Assembly (NCBI RefSeq): GCF_963675455.1
Contig: NZ_OY776217.1
Location: 2,776,001 to 2,840,000, forward strand
DNA length: 64,000 nt
DNA from: Emcibacter sp.
GTDB taxonomy: Bacteria > Pseudomonadota > Alphaproteobacteria > Sphingomonadales > Emcibacteraceae
Direction: 5' to 3'
The notes under the pieces: model-generated
Seen by the model: the letters and a program-made list of their open reading frames with translations, nothing else
What the model was told of the DNA's origin: nothing
Database searches by the model: none
Shown: in pieces, positions 43,454 through 53,300 of the stretch
Layout of the letters: each line of letters starts with the position of its first letter
Numbering within the stretch: position 1 is the first letter of the stretch
Translations under genes and position numbers: made by a program

Positions 43454-45313
43454 TCAGCTGTCGTGCTTGCTGACGATCCAGGCATCAACCTGTTCCTCCA
43501 GGATAGCCAAAGGCAATGCTCCGTCCTTGAGAACCACTTCATGATATTCCCGGATATCAAATTTATCGCCAAGTGCGGCCTTTGCCTTTTCACGCAACTG
43601 CTGAATTTTAATCATGCCGATCTTGTAGGCCGTGGCCTGCCCCGGCATGACAATATAACGCTCGATGGCCTTGACCACATCGCCGTGCGGATTCGGCGTG
43701 TTGGTGCCCAGATAGTCGATAGCCTGTTCGCGAGTCCATTTTTTAGCATGCAGGCCTGTGTCAACGACAAGACGGCAGGCGCGCCAGAGTTCCATTGCGA
43801 GACGCCCGAAATCGGAATAGGGATCTTCATAGAAACCCATTTCCTTGGGCAGGAATTCCGAATAGAGACCCCAGCCTTCCGTGTAGGCCGTATAGCCACC
43901 GAACTTCCGGAATTTAGGCACATTCTCCAGTTCCTGCATGATGGCCAGCTGCATATGGTGGCCCGGTATACCTTCGTGATAGGCCAGAGCCTCCATCTGA
44001 TATGTGGGCATATCCGACATTTTATACAGGTTGGCATAATAGATACCGGGACGGCTGCCGTCCGGTGCCGGGCGACTGTAGAAGGCTTTGCCGGCTGATT
44101 TTTCCCGGAACGGCTCCACCGCCTTGACGATCAGGTCCGCTTTCGGCTTGGTGATAAAGACCTCGTCAAGCCGGCCCTTCATGGTGTCGATGATTTCCGT
44201 GGCCCGCGCCAGGTAGGCAGCTTTACCCTCCTCGGTCTCATCATAATAGAACTGTTTGTCCTTCCGGGTAAATTCAAAGAAGTCCTGCAGCGATCCTTCA
44301 AATCCCACCTTCTTCATAATGGCCCGCATTTCGCCATGAATGCGGTCTACTTCTGCCAGGCCGAGATCATGAATTTGATCAGCGGTCATATCGGTTGTGG
44401 TGATCTGGCGAAGACGGAAATTATAATAATCCGCCCCTTCCGGCAGTTTCCAGGCGCCATCATCCGTTGTTGTCATGGCCTGTTCGGCCTTGGCAACCTC
44501 AACAAGTTTTTCGAAGGCCGGTTTGACGGAATTGACAATGGCCGCCTCCGCCCGCTTGATCAATTCTGCTCTTTTAGCCTCGTCAATTTCTATCTTTTCG
44601 AGTTTGCTTTTCAGATCAGCCAGAAGCGTATGATCCTCACCATCATCCAGCGGTGCGCCCTTCAGCATGTTGCCGGCATCGCGGATGACGTGATCATAGA
44701 CGAATTTGGGCGGCAGGATGCCCATTTCCTCACGTATCTTCAACTGCTCAAACCTTTGCTCCGCCATCGGCTGAACATTTTCAAGACGGGACACGTAACC
44801 TTCCGCATCACTTACCGACGATACCCTGTGAAAATTGATCATAAAGGCCGGCATGCGGGACTGCCAGCCAAACATCTGGTTCAGGGGATAGCTGTGATGA
44901 CGCCACTCATAGGCTTCGATTTCCTCGTTTGCCGCCCGCTCAAAAAGCCGGTAGCTCAGCTTCGTGGCTGGGTTCAGCTTGTCGAAGTCGAAATCGGCCT
45001 TCAGAGTTGCCAGATCGCGTTTTGTTCTTTCCAGGTCGCGGGCCGCCTTTTCTTCTGTATATTCGTCCCACTGGCCGGAATTTTCCATCATGCCCAGATA
45101 GGTCTGGAATTCAGGACTATCCATAACGACTTCCATGAAGCTTTTTTCAAAGAACTCGTTAAGGCGCTCTGACTCTGATTGCACCTGGGCTGAACTGGTC
45201 TGGACGACCTGGTTTTCCTGTGCAGCATTTCCCGCTGTTTTATCGCCTTCAGAACAAGCGACAAGCCCCAGAGCTGCCAGCAAAGCGACTGAGGAAAGTA
45301 ATTTGGATTTCAT
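43454..45313 (-). CDS. DUF885 family predicted lipoprotein, metallopeptidase-like
   Basis: Predicted outer-envelope lipoprotein of 619 residues. The N-terminus has a lipobox LVAC with the modified cysteine at residue 20. The body is a DUF885 domain; YHEGIPGHH at about residues 444-452 and YTEGWGLYSE soon after resemble a zinc peptidase HExxxH site, but the activity of most members is unproven. The frame is open to 45493, through tRNA-His; the ATG at 45313, preceded by AAGGGGAT, is the real start because it gives the signal peptide. Confidence 0.9.
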   Translation of the reverse strand: MKSKLLSSVALLAALGLVACSEGDKTAGNAAQENQVVQTSSAQVQSESERLNEFFEKSFMEVVMDSPEFQTYLGMMENSGQWDEYTEEKAARDLERTKRDLATLKADFDFDKLNPATKLSYRLFERAANEEIEAYEWRHHSYPLNQMFGWQSRMPAFMINFHRVSSVSDAEGYVSRLENVQPMAEQRFEQLKIREEMGILPPKFVYDHVIRDAGNMLKGAPLDDGEDHTLLADLKSKLEKIEIDEAKRAELIKRAEAAIVNSVKPAFEKLVEVAKAEQAMTTTDDGAWKLPEGADYYNFRLRQITTTDMTADQIHDLGLAEVDRIHGEMRAIMKKVGFEGSLQDFFEFTRKDKQFYYDETEEGKAAYLARATEIIDTMKGRLDEVFITKPKADLIVKAVEPFREKSAGKAFYSRPAPDGSRPGIYYANLYKMSDMPTYQMEALAYHEGIPGHHMQLAIMQELENVPKFRKFGGYTAYTEGWGLYSEFLPKEMGFYEDPYSDFGRLAMELWRACRLVVDTGLHAKKWTREQAIDYLGTNTPNPHGDVVKAIERYIVMPGQATAYKIGMIKIQQLREKAKAALGDKFDIREYHEVVLKDGALPLAILEEQVDAWIVSKHDS

Positions 45314-45460
45314 TTTGTATATCCCCTTATATTTTTTGGTTTTGGTGAATGTGATTTGGGAAACTACAGGGTAACAAATAGAATTTTTTTGTACAGCCCT
45401 GCAGACTGCATTAAACCAAAATGTTCGGGGATAATATATAAGGTTTCTAAAGAGAGATAA

Positions 45461-45538
45461 TGGGGCGAGTGACCGGATTTGAACCGGCGACATCCAGGAT
45501 CACAACCTGGCGCTCTAACCAACTGAGCTACACCCGCC
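45461..45538 (-). tRNA. tRNA-His (anticodon GTG)
   Basis: A 78-nt gene including the encoded G-1, which faces the discriminator C73 as required for histidyl-tRNA. The anticodon arm CCAGG-TTGTGAT-CCTGG gives GTG, and CCA is encoded. Confidence 0.96.
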
Positions 45539-45748
45539 CTAAAAGAGTAATGACCTTTTACGGATAGAAATAAACATCGTCAAGAAAAGTTTTCACTTTT
45601 GAAAAGGGATTCTTTCATACGGCTTATTTCCTGTAAATCAGTATATAAATACTCTTTTGTCTACTTTTAAGGCATTAATTGCATATTATTTAATCAGTGG
45701 CGTGTGGGAAAGATTAAAAATGTCTTATTTTTCTTGGGTTAGCCAATT

Positions 45749-45764
45749 TGGCACGAATAATGCT
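45749..45764 (+). promoter_or_regulatory. sigma-54 (RpoN) promoter of glnB-glnA
   Basis: TGGCACGAATAATGCT matches the -24/-12 consensus with one change (ATGC for TTGC). GG (45750-45751) and GC (45762-45763) are 10 nt apart. The predicted start is near 45774, 53 nt before glnB. NtrC-dependent control is the usual arrangement; no clear NtrC site was found upstream. Confidence 0.8.
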
Positions 45765-45826
45765 TATCAACGTCCGAGTAATTTAATAATGTCAATTCTA
45801 ACATTGTCACTGATTGGTAAGTTCTC

Positions 45827-46165
45827 ATGAAAAAAATTGAAGCCATCATCAAACCTTTCAAACTGGACGAAGTCAAAGAAGCTTTGCATGAAGTCGGTTT
45901 AACCGGAATCACAGTCACCGAAGCCAAAGGGTTCGGACGTCAGAAAGGGCATACCGAGCTCTACAGGGGTGCGGAATATGTTGTGGATTTCCTGCCGAAG
46001 GTTAAGATTGAAATCGTGCTGAGCGACGATCTTCTCGAGCAGGCCCTGGAAGCGATCCAGCAGGCTGCCAAGACCGGACGCATCGGGGACGGCAAGATTT
46101 TTGTCAGCTCCATAGAGGAAGCCATCCGTATTCGTACCGGTGAAACCGGTGACGATGCCGTTTAA
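45827..46165 (+). CDS. glnB: nitrogen regulatory protein P-II
   Basis: Trimeric signal protein that reports glutamine and 2-oxoglutarate status. 112 residues with the T-loop GRQKGHTELYRGAEY; Tyr51, the uridylylation site of GlnD, is present, as is the C-terminal signature GDGKIFVSSIEEAIRIRTGE. ATG at 45827, transcribed from a sigma-54 promoter together with glnA 62 nt downstream, the standard alphaproteobacterial glnBA operon. Confidence 0.98.
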   Translation: MKKIEAIIKPFKLDEVKEALHEVGLTGITVTEAKGFGRQKGHTELYRGAEYVVDFLPKVKIEIVLSDDLLEQALEAIQQAAKTGRIGDGKIFVSSIEEAIRIRTGETGDDAV

Positions 46166-46227
46166 ATAAAACGGTTTTGAATGCCACAAACTAACTTTAA
46201 TTATTAATCAGACAGGAAGTAAAGAGA

Positions 46228-47637
46228 ATGTCCGACGTAAAAACTATCCTTGAAACCATTAAGGAAAAAGAAATCGCCTTTGTCGATCTTCGTTTCACCG
46301 ACCCCAAGGGAAAATGGCAGCACCTGACCATGGATTCCAGTGTCGTTGATGAAGACATGTTTGAAGAAGGCGTCATGTTTGACGGATCTTCCATTGCCGG
46401 CTGGAAAGCCATCAATGAATCCGACATGATCCTGAAACTGGATCCCACTGCCGTTTCAATGGACCCCTTTGCCGCTCAGCCTACAATGGTTGTTTTCTGC
46501 TCTATTCTTGAGCCAGGCACCGGCGAAGGTTACAACCGCGACCCGCGCTCCACAGCCGAACGCGCCGAAGCTTATCTGAAATATACCGGCATCGGCGACA
46601 CCGCCTATTTCGGTCCCGAGCCTGAATTCTTCATGTTTGATGAAGTAAGATTCGACGTTCAGTACAACAAGGCCTCTTACGAGCTTGACGATATTGAAGG
46701 TCCGTACAACTCCGGCAGAACCTATGAAGCCGGCAACTATGCTCACCGTCCCGGCGTAAAAGGCGGCTATTTCCCGGTTGCCCCGATTGACTCCTGTGGC
46801 GATATCCGCGGCGAAATGGTTTCGATTATGAAAGAACTGGGCCTGCCCATGGACAAGCATCACCACGAAGTGGCTGCTTCCCAGCATGAGCTCGGCATGA
46901 TGTTCGGAACCCTCGTTCAGACTGCCGACCGTGTTCAGGTCTATAAATATGTTACTCACCAGGTCGCTCACAGCTACGGCAAAACAGCAACCTTCATGCC
47001 GAAGCCTGTTGCTGCCGACAACGGTTCAGGCATGCATACCCACCAGTCCATCTGGAAAGACGGTGAGCCCCTGTTTGCCGGTAGCGGTTATGCTGACCTG
47101 TCTGACACCTGCCTCTACTACATTGGCGGCATCATCAAACACGCAAAAGCTCTTAATGCATTCACCAATGCGTCGACAAACAGCTACAAGCGTCTGACAC
47201 CCGGCTTTGAAGCACCGGTTCTGCTGGCCTATTCCGCCCGCAACCGCTCCGCTTCCTGCCGTATTCCTTACGCAACAAGCGCAAAAGGCAAGCGTGTTGA
47301 AATCCGCTTCCCGGATCCGACTGCCAACCCGTACCTGGCCTTCTCAGCCATGCTGATGGCCGGCCTTGACGGTATCGAAAACAAAATCCATCCTGGCGAC
47401 GCCATGGACAAAGACCTTTACGCCCTGCCGCCGGAAGAGCTGAAAGATATTCCGACTGTTGCCGGTTCTCTGCTTGAAGCTCTGCATGCCCTGGACGCAG
47501 ACCGCGAATTCCTGAAAAAAGGCGACGTCTTCTCCGACGACCAGATCGATGCCTATATCGACCTGAAAATGGAAGAAGTTCACGCGGTTGGCCTGGCTCC
47601 GCACCCGGTGGAATTCCAGCTGTATTACTCCGTATAA
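46228..47637 (+). CDS. glnA: glutamine synthetase, type I
   Basis: Makes glutamine from glutamate and ammonia; dodecameric. 469 residues with VMFDGSSIAGW, the metal site GPEPEFFMFD, KHHHEVAASQHE, and NRSASCRIPY. Tyr398 in LYALPPEE is the adenylylation site, so activity is expected to be controlled by GlnE as in E. coli. The AGGAAGTAAAGAG leader gives a clear start at 46228. A strong terminator follows. Confidence 0.98.
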   Translation: MSDVKTILETIKEKEIAFVDLRFTDPKGKWQHLTMDSSVVDEDMFEEGVMFDGSSIAGWKAINESDMILKLDPTAVSMDPFAAQPTMVVFCSILEPGTGEGYNRDPRSTAERAEAYLKYTGIGDTAYFGPEPEFFMFDEVRFDVQYNKASYELDDIEGPYNSGRTYEAGNYAHRPGVKGGYFPVAPIDSCGDIRGEMVSIMKELGLPMDKHHHEVAASQHELGMMFGTLVQTADRVQVYKYVTHQVAHSYGKTATFMPKPVAADNGSGMHTHQSIWKDGEPLFAGSGYADLSDTCLYYIGGIIKHAKALNAFTNASTNSYKRLTPGFEAPVLLAYSARNRSASCRIPYATSAKGKRVEIRFPDPTANPYLAFSAMLMAGLDGIENKIHPGDAMDKDLYALPPEELKDIPTVAGSLLEALHALDADREFLKKGDVFSDDQIDAYIDLKMEEVHAVGLAPHPVEFQLYYSV

Positions 47638-47666
47638 TCAAATACGGAACTACAATTTTCAGACAA

Positions 47667-47696
47667 AAGGCCTCCCGCAATCGGGGGGCCTTTTTT
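47667..47696 (+). terminator. intrinsic terminator of glnBA
   Basis: Arms AGGCCTCCCG (47668-47677) and CGGGGGGCCT (47682-47691), with one G-U pair and a 4-nt loop, are followed by TTTTTT. It lies 30 nt after the glnA stop. Confidence 0.9.
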
Positions 47697-47793
47697 GCTG
47701 TTTCTCTAATGTATTAGCTAATTATTAATTTTTACAGTGCAGATTAGGCATGATATTTTGCAGAAAACAAAAACATAAAAAGACAACAAATAA

Positions 47794-48351
47794 ATGAATG
47801 CAATAGCCCCCAAGATGTCCGATGAAGAAAAATATCGCGAATATCAGAAAAAGGTGGAGGGAGAGAATATCAACCCCCAAACACTGCTGGCTACTGATTA
47901 CCTGAACCATTTCAATGAAGTGCATATGCTTCTTGACATGCTCTCGGATATGCCGGACTGTCTGGAAGATGTTCAGGACTGGCACCCTAAATCCTATCAG
48001 GATCATTTTCGCGACAGCGCCTTCACCGCCAAAGATCTTGCCGTGGAGGCCTACAACTATTCCCCGCCAGAATATCGACAGCCGTTCGAGGAAACCGTCA
48101 ACGAAATGGATAAGCTGGTGCTGAACACCATTAGCAATGTTACCGCCGCCATAACCACATCCGACACAGCAAAGCTAAACAAACTGGTTGATGGCTATCG
48201 GCCACAAATGGAAAAACTAATTGAAGATTGTGGTGCGATCATCAATGGCGCCAGGGGCAGTGCCCATCAGCAGGATATCGACAGTTATTTCTCTGAGGAA
48301 ATTGATGAATCCGGCCTGGATCAGAACGCTATTGACGATCTTTTCGGCTGA
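47794..48351 (+). CDS. unknown protein with two C-terminal IDxxF peptides
   Basis: I do not recognise the family. 185 residues, no signal peptide or membrane segment, acidic, and mostly predicted helix. Residues about 25-150 are amphipathic and could form a helical bundle. The end has two similar short peptides: QQDIDSYF (about 161-168) and LDQNAIDDLFG (the last 11 residues). The second resembles the FliM N-terminal CheY-binding peptide (SQxEIDALL-like), and CheZ also ends in a CheY-binding peptide. A chemotaxis-type adaptor or phosphatase role is thus a guess. The ribosome binding site is poor (AAGACAAC). A second ATG lies seven codons in. Confidence 0.72.
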   Translation: MNAIAPKMSDEEKYREYQKKVEGENINPQTLLATDYLNHFNEVHMLLDMLSDMPDCLEDVQDWHPKSYQDHFRDSAFTAKDLAVEAYNYSPPEYRQPFEETVNEMDKLVLNTISNVTAAITTSDTAKLNKLVDGYRPQMEKLIEDCGAIINGARGSAHQQDIDSYFSEEIDESGLDQNAIDDLFG

Positions 48352-48368
48352 TTTCCACCAGAACCTTG

Positions 48369-49007
48369 TTAGAAACCCTCGACACAGAATTTTACAATGC
48401 GATCCCTGGTGTCTTCCCAGGTCGTCACCTGGCAATTGTTATGAGACAATATGCCGATCCGGTCCAGGTGATTAATGGTGTGATGCATCACACCCATCAT
48501 GAAATGAATCCGCCAAAAGATATCTTCATCCGACAGGTCCGGATGGATTTCCCGGATATAGGGAATGAACTTGTCAAAGACCGCCACCTCTTCTTCCAGG
48601 ACATTGGCCATGTCACTTGCTTCTTCAAGATAGGCCCGGGCGATAAATTTAATATAAACTGAAAGCCCTCCATCCTCGTCATACAGCCACTCGATAGGAG
48701 GAGAAATAAGAGCACTGACCAGATCATACATAGCCAGCTTGCCGCCAGACTTCTCAGCCTGATCAACCGCTGAAAATAATAATTCAAGCCGTTGCCGGTT
48801 CATCTCAGTACAGCGTCGAACATAAACGGCCTGAAAAAGTCCCTTCTTGGACCCAAAATAATAATTTACCGCCGACAGGTTTACTCCGGCCTCGGCGGTT
48901 ACTGTTCTAACAGACACGCTGGCAAAACTGCTTGTTGAAAACAATCTTTCCGCCACGTCTAGAATTCTTTCCCTGGAATCCTGCTTGCTGATATTTTTTT
49001 TCACCAT
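48369..49007 (-). CDS. TetR/AcrR family transcriptional regulator
   Basis: Likely repressor of the divergent RND genes. 212 residues: an N-terminal helix-turn-helix (about 10-56), with RERILDVAERLF and VNLSAVNYYFGSKKGLFQAV, then a helical ligand domain that I cannot assign to a named subgroup. The frame begins with TTG at 49013; I chose the ATG at 49007, though no strong ribosome binding site separates the two. A palindromic operator candidate lies 40 nt upstream. Its stop is 18 nt from the stop of the convergent gene. Confidence 0.9.
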   Translation of the reverse strand: MVKKNISKQDSRERILDVAERLFSTSSFASVSVRTVTAEAGVNLSAVNYYFGSKKGLFQAVYVRRCTEMNRQRLELLFSAVDQAEKSGGKLAMYDLVSALISPPIEWLYDEDGGLSVYIKFIARAYLEEASDMANVLEEEVAVFDKFIPYIREIHPDLSDEDIFWRIHFMMGVMHHTINHLDRIGILSHNNCQVTTWEDTRDRIVKFCVEGF

Positions 49008-49043
49008 ACTCAATATTACACCCGTCTTGATTTATATATCCAA

Positions 49044-49066
49044 ATGTTTAAAACATACGTTTTAAA
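49044..49066. promoter_or_regulatory. TetR-type operator candidate between regulator and RND genes
   Basis: TTTAAAAC (49047-49054) and GTTTTAAA (49059-49066) form a perfect 8-bp inverted repeat with the 4-nt centre ATAC. An overlapping ATGTTT-A-AAACAT palindrome starts at 49044. Size and position suit a TetR dimer site. Confidence 0.6.
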
Positions 49067-49227
49067 ATTACTTTAATTGGCTGAAACGATTTTGTTAAGT
49101 CGGAAATAATGTTTTTGATCGTATATGGGGATATAGCCAAAATAGTAATACACAGACAGCACTATTTAAACTATTAGTACTGATAACCAATCGCACACAG
49201 TATAAATCTGAAGTTATAGAGCCGATT

Positions 49228-50340
49228 ATGAAAAAGTCATATATTACCGCCGCAGCTATTCTGCTGTTTGTCATCCTCTGGATCGCATCCGGCCATATTT
49301 TTTCCGGCCCGGAAATCTCACAGGACCAGAACGCCGGTGCTGCCGTTTCCGGCACCAGCGCCGACAAGGCTATATCGGTGTCTGTAAGCCGTCTGAGTTC
49401 CCGGCCCTACCGTCGGGAAATATCCGTCAGGGGATATACATCGGCATTGCGCCAGGTTGAAATCAGCAGCCAGACCAAAGGGCGGGTTGTTGACCTTCCG
49501 GTTGAGGTCGGCAGCAGGGTGAAGGCGGGAGAAATCATTTGCCGTCTTTCCGTCGATGACAGGGAGGCCAACTATCAGGAAGCCCTGGCTCTGAAAACCC
49601 AACGCGAGCTCGAGTACAAAGCTGCTCTGGAACTCTCAGCCAAGGGATATCGCTCCGAAACAAAAGCGCTGGAGGCCAAGGCTCTGCTTGATGCGGCCTT
49701 CGCCCAGGTTACAAAAATGAAGGTCGAGCTCGACCACACCCTTCTTCGCGCCCCCTTTGACGGTATTATCAATGAACGTTATGTGGAAAACGGCACTTAC
49801 CTGAAAGAAGGTGAGAGTTGCGCCCTGCTGATGGAAGAAGATCCTTTCCTGATTGTCGGAGATGTCGCCGAGAAAGATGTTACTCAACTTCGGATCGGCC
49901 AGGAGGGTTCCGCCCGACTGGCTGACGGCAGGAGCATCAAGGGCGTGATCCGTTATATCTCTTCCATTGCGAACGCTGAAACCCGCACCTTCCGTGTTGA
50001 ACTGAAGGTTCAGAATACAGATGGATCCCTGCGTGATGGTCTCACCGCAGAGCTTCTGCTGCCGGCAGACGAAATTCAGGCCTTTTACCTGTCACCGGCC
50101 TATTTTGTACTGAACAGAGACGGTGTTGTAGGGGTACGTATTATCGATGACCGGAGTATCGTACATTTCATCCCGCTGACCATCCAGGGATCGGATTCAC
50201 AGGGGGTCTGGGTGACCGGTCCGGAAGAAAACAGCCAGTTGATTGTTACCGGACAGGATTTTGTCAAAGAAGGACAAAAAGCGATAGCCGTTCCCCTTGC
50301 AAACCCGGCTCTTCTTCCGGAGGCCAACATCGATGAATAG
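49228..50340 (+). CDS. RND efflux periplasmic adaptor (membrane fusion protein)
   Basis: Links the inner-membrane pump to an outer-membrane channel. 370 residues: an N-terminal membrane anchor (about 7-24, no lipobox), a lipoyl half-domain (EISSQTKGRVVDLPVEVGS), a helical hairpin (about 110-165), the second lipoyl half (LLRAPFDGIINERYVENGT), then beta-barrel and membrane-proximal domains. ATG at 49228. It overlaps the permease gene by 8 nt. No outer-membrane channel gene is nearby. Confidence 0.94.
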   Translation: MKKSYITAAAILLFVILWIASGHIFSGPEISQDQNAGAAVSGTSADKAISVSVSRLSSRPYRREISVRGYTSALRQVEISSQTKGRVVDLPVEVGSRVKAGEIICRLSVDDREANYQEALALKTQRELEYKAALELSAKGYRSETKALEAKALLDAAFAQVTKMKVELDHTLLRAPFDGIINERYVENGTYLKEGESCALLMEEDPFLIVGDVAEKDVTQLRIGQEGSARLADGRSIKGVIRYISSIANAETRTFRVELKVQNTDGSLRDGLTAELLLPADEIQAFYLSPAYFVLNRDGVVGVRIIDDRSIVHFIPLTIQGSDSQGVWVTGPEENSQLIVTGQDFVKEGQKAIAVPLANPALLPEANIDE

Positions 50341-53300
50341 CATCATTAATGCTGCCATAGAACATTTCCGGGTTGTTCTTCTCTGCCTGGCGCTGATCTT
50401 CGTTGGCGGCACGGTCTCCTATGTCACAATGCCCAAGGAAGATACGCCTGATGTCACCATACCGGTGATTTATGTGCATATGCATCACGACGGCATTTCG
50501 CCGGAAGATTCGGCCCGTCTGCTGATCAAACCCATGGAGGTTACCCTCAGAACCATAGAAGGTGTCAAGCAAGTCCGCGGGATTGCGCAGGAAAACGGCG
50601 CCAGTGTTATTGTCGAATTCAATGCTGGTGTGGATCCTGATCTTGCCATCCTCGACGTGCGGGAGCAGGTAGACAAAGCCCGTTCTGAACTGCCGGAGGA
50701 GACAGACGAACCCAGCGTCAATGAAATCAGTACTAGTCAGTTTCCCATCCTGAATATTGTTCTGTATGGAGAAGTCCCGGAAAGAGTTATCTATTCCCTG
50801 TCCCGGAAACTCAGGGACGATCTGGAAACTATTCCAAGCGTTCTGGAAGCAAACATATCCGGTGACCGGGAAGATCTTCTGGAAATTATCATCGATCCGC
50901 TGAAGCTGGAAAGCTATCAGCTTTCGCCTTCGGACATACTCTCCGTCGTAAGCAACAATAATAAACTTGTGGCAGCCGGCTCGCTGGACAGCGGCACGGG
51001 ACGTTTTTCGGTAAAAATTCCCGGTGTTTTTGAGACTGCCCTGGATGTCTATAGCCTCCCCGTGAAAGTATCCGGCAACAGTGTCGTCACACTGGCTGAT
51101 GTCGCCTCAATCAGACGCGGTTATAAGGAACCTCAAAGCTATTCCCGCTTCAACGGCGAGAAAGCAGTCTCCATTTCACTTACAAAACGGGCGGGTGAAA
51201 ATACCTTCGAAGCGATTGATCGTGCAAAAAACATGGTGAAACTGAGTGCCAGACAGTGGCCCGACGGCGTGAAGCATGCCTTTCTGAGCGATCAGTCCAT
51301 CGAGGTAAAAAATGCCGTCAGCAGTCTGCAGAACAGTATCATCTCCGCTATCCTTCTGGTTTCCGTAACCATAGTGATTGCGATGGGAAACAGAGCGGCG
51401 TTTCTGGTTGCGGTAACGATTCCCGGTTCCTTCCTGTTATCCATTTTCCTGCTGGACATGTTTGATTTCACCATCAACCAGATGGTCATGTTTGGCCTGA
51501 TCCTTTCCGTCGGCCTTCTCGTGGATGGCTCTATCGTGGTCAGCGAATATGCGGACCGCAAGCTTCATGAAGGTCTTGGCAAGAAAGAGGCATTTAAACT
51601 GGCGGCCCAAAGGATGGCCTGGCCGATCCTGGCCTCCACGGCGACAACCCTGGCGGCCTTTTTTCCCCTGCTCTTCTGGCCGGGCACGCCTGGCGAGTTT
51701 ATGAAATTTCTGCCCCTGACGCTGATTTATACCCTCAGCGCCTCTTTCCTCATGGCCCTCATTTTCATGCCTACACTGGGGAGCAAGATCGGAAAAAAAG
51801 AGGGAATGTCCTTTGATGCAGCCCGCAAAATGGCTGCCAGCGACCACTTCAGCGCCAAGGATGTTCCGGGGATGACCGGTGCCTATGTCCGTCTTGTCGA
51901 TCGCCTGATCAGGCATCCCTTCCGTATGATTGCAGCGATTTTCTTAGTTATCATTGGGATCTTCGCTATTTTTGCAAACTCACAAGTGCCCGTTGAATTC
52001 CTCCCCCAGGGTGATCCGGAGAGACTTATTCTGAATGTCCATGCCCGCGGAAACCTTTCGATTGATGAAAAGGACATCCTGGTCCGTTCTGTCGAAAAAC
52101 TGATCGAAAATGTTGACGGTGTGGAAAGCATCCAGTCCCAGACACTGGTCAGTATTTCGGCAAGCTCCGATTCCACGGAAGACGTCATCGGACAGTTTAT
52201 CCTCAATTTCCGCAACTGGAAGGAACGGCGGGGTTCTTTCGAAATCGTCGAGGACATTCGAAACAGAACTGCAAATATTCCAGGACTGGTTGCTGAAGTT
52301 GTATTTCCCAAGTTCGGACCGGATCAGGGCAAGGATATCCAGATAGAGGTCAAGGCAGATGACATCCGCAAGGCCGCCGTTGTCGCCCAGGCAATATACA
52401 GCATGCTGGAAGAGGTTCCCGGCCTGTCCGATCTAGACAGCACGCTGCCCCTGCCCGGCATCCAGTGGGAACTGAAAGTAGATCGGGCGATGGCCGGACT
52501 CTATGACACTGATCTTTTGAGTGTCGGGAATATGGTGCAGCTCGTCACCAACGGCATCAAGGTTGGTGAATACCGTCCGGACGATACCGACGATGAAGTG
52601 GATATCAGGGTTCGGTTCCCGGAAAAATACCGGAACCTGGAACAACTGGATGACATACGCGTCTGGACAAGGGAAGGGCTTGTCCCGATCAGCAATTTTG
52701 TCAAGCGGGAAGCCAAGCAGAAGATCAGTACTATTGAGCGCATTGACACATTGCCGACATTCAAGGTGCGGAGCAATGTTATCGACATAAAAACCCGCAG
52801 CACAATCGTTGCCCAGATGGAGCAATGGCTGAGTCAACAGGTTTTTGATCCTTCCGTCAAAGTGAGTTTTGCCGGGCAGGATGAGGATCAGCAGGAATCT
52901 TTTGAGTTTCTGTTGCAGGCTTTCGTAATGGCCCTTTTTCTGATGTGCCTGATCCTGGTAACCCAGTTCAACAGTTTCTATAATGCCTTCCTGATCCTTC
53001 TGGCTGTTCTTTTATCCACGGCCGGCGTACTTATCGGCATTATCCTGTTTGATCGCAGTTTTCACGTTGTGATGACCGGCGTCGGCATCATTTCCCTGGC
53101 CGGTATTGTGGTGAACAACAATATCGTTCTGATCGACACATATGATCGACTGCATAAATCAGGCACGGACGCCTATAATGCCATTGTCCAAACTGTGGCT
53201 CAGCGCCTGCGGCCGGTAATGCTGACCACCATCACGACGGTTATCGGACTGATGCCGATGGTGTTTCAGGTCGATATTGATTTTGCCAACCGGCAGCTTG

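Noticed and set aside
45314..45493. N-terminal extension of the DUF885 protein
   Set aside because: It would place codons inside tRNA-His and put 60 residues before a clear lipoprotein signal peptide.
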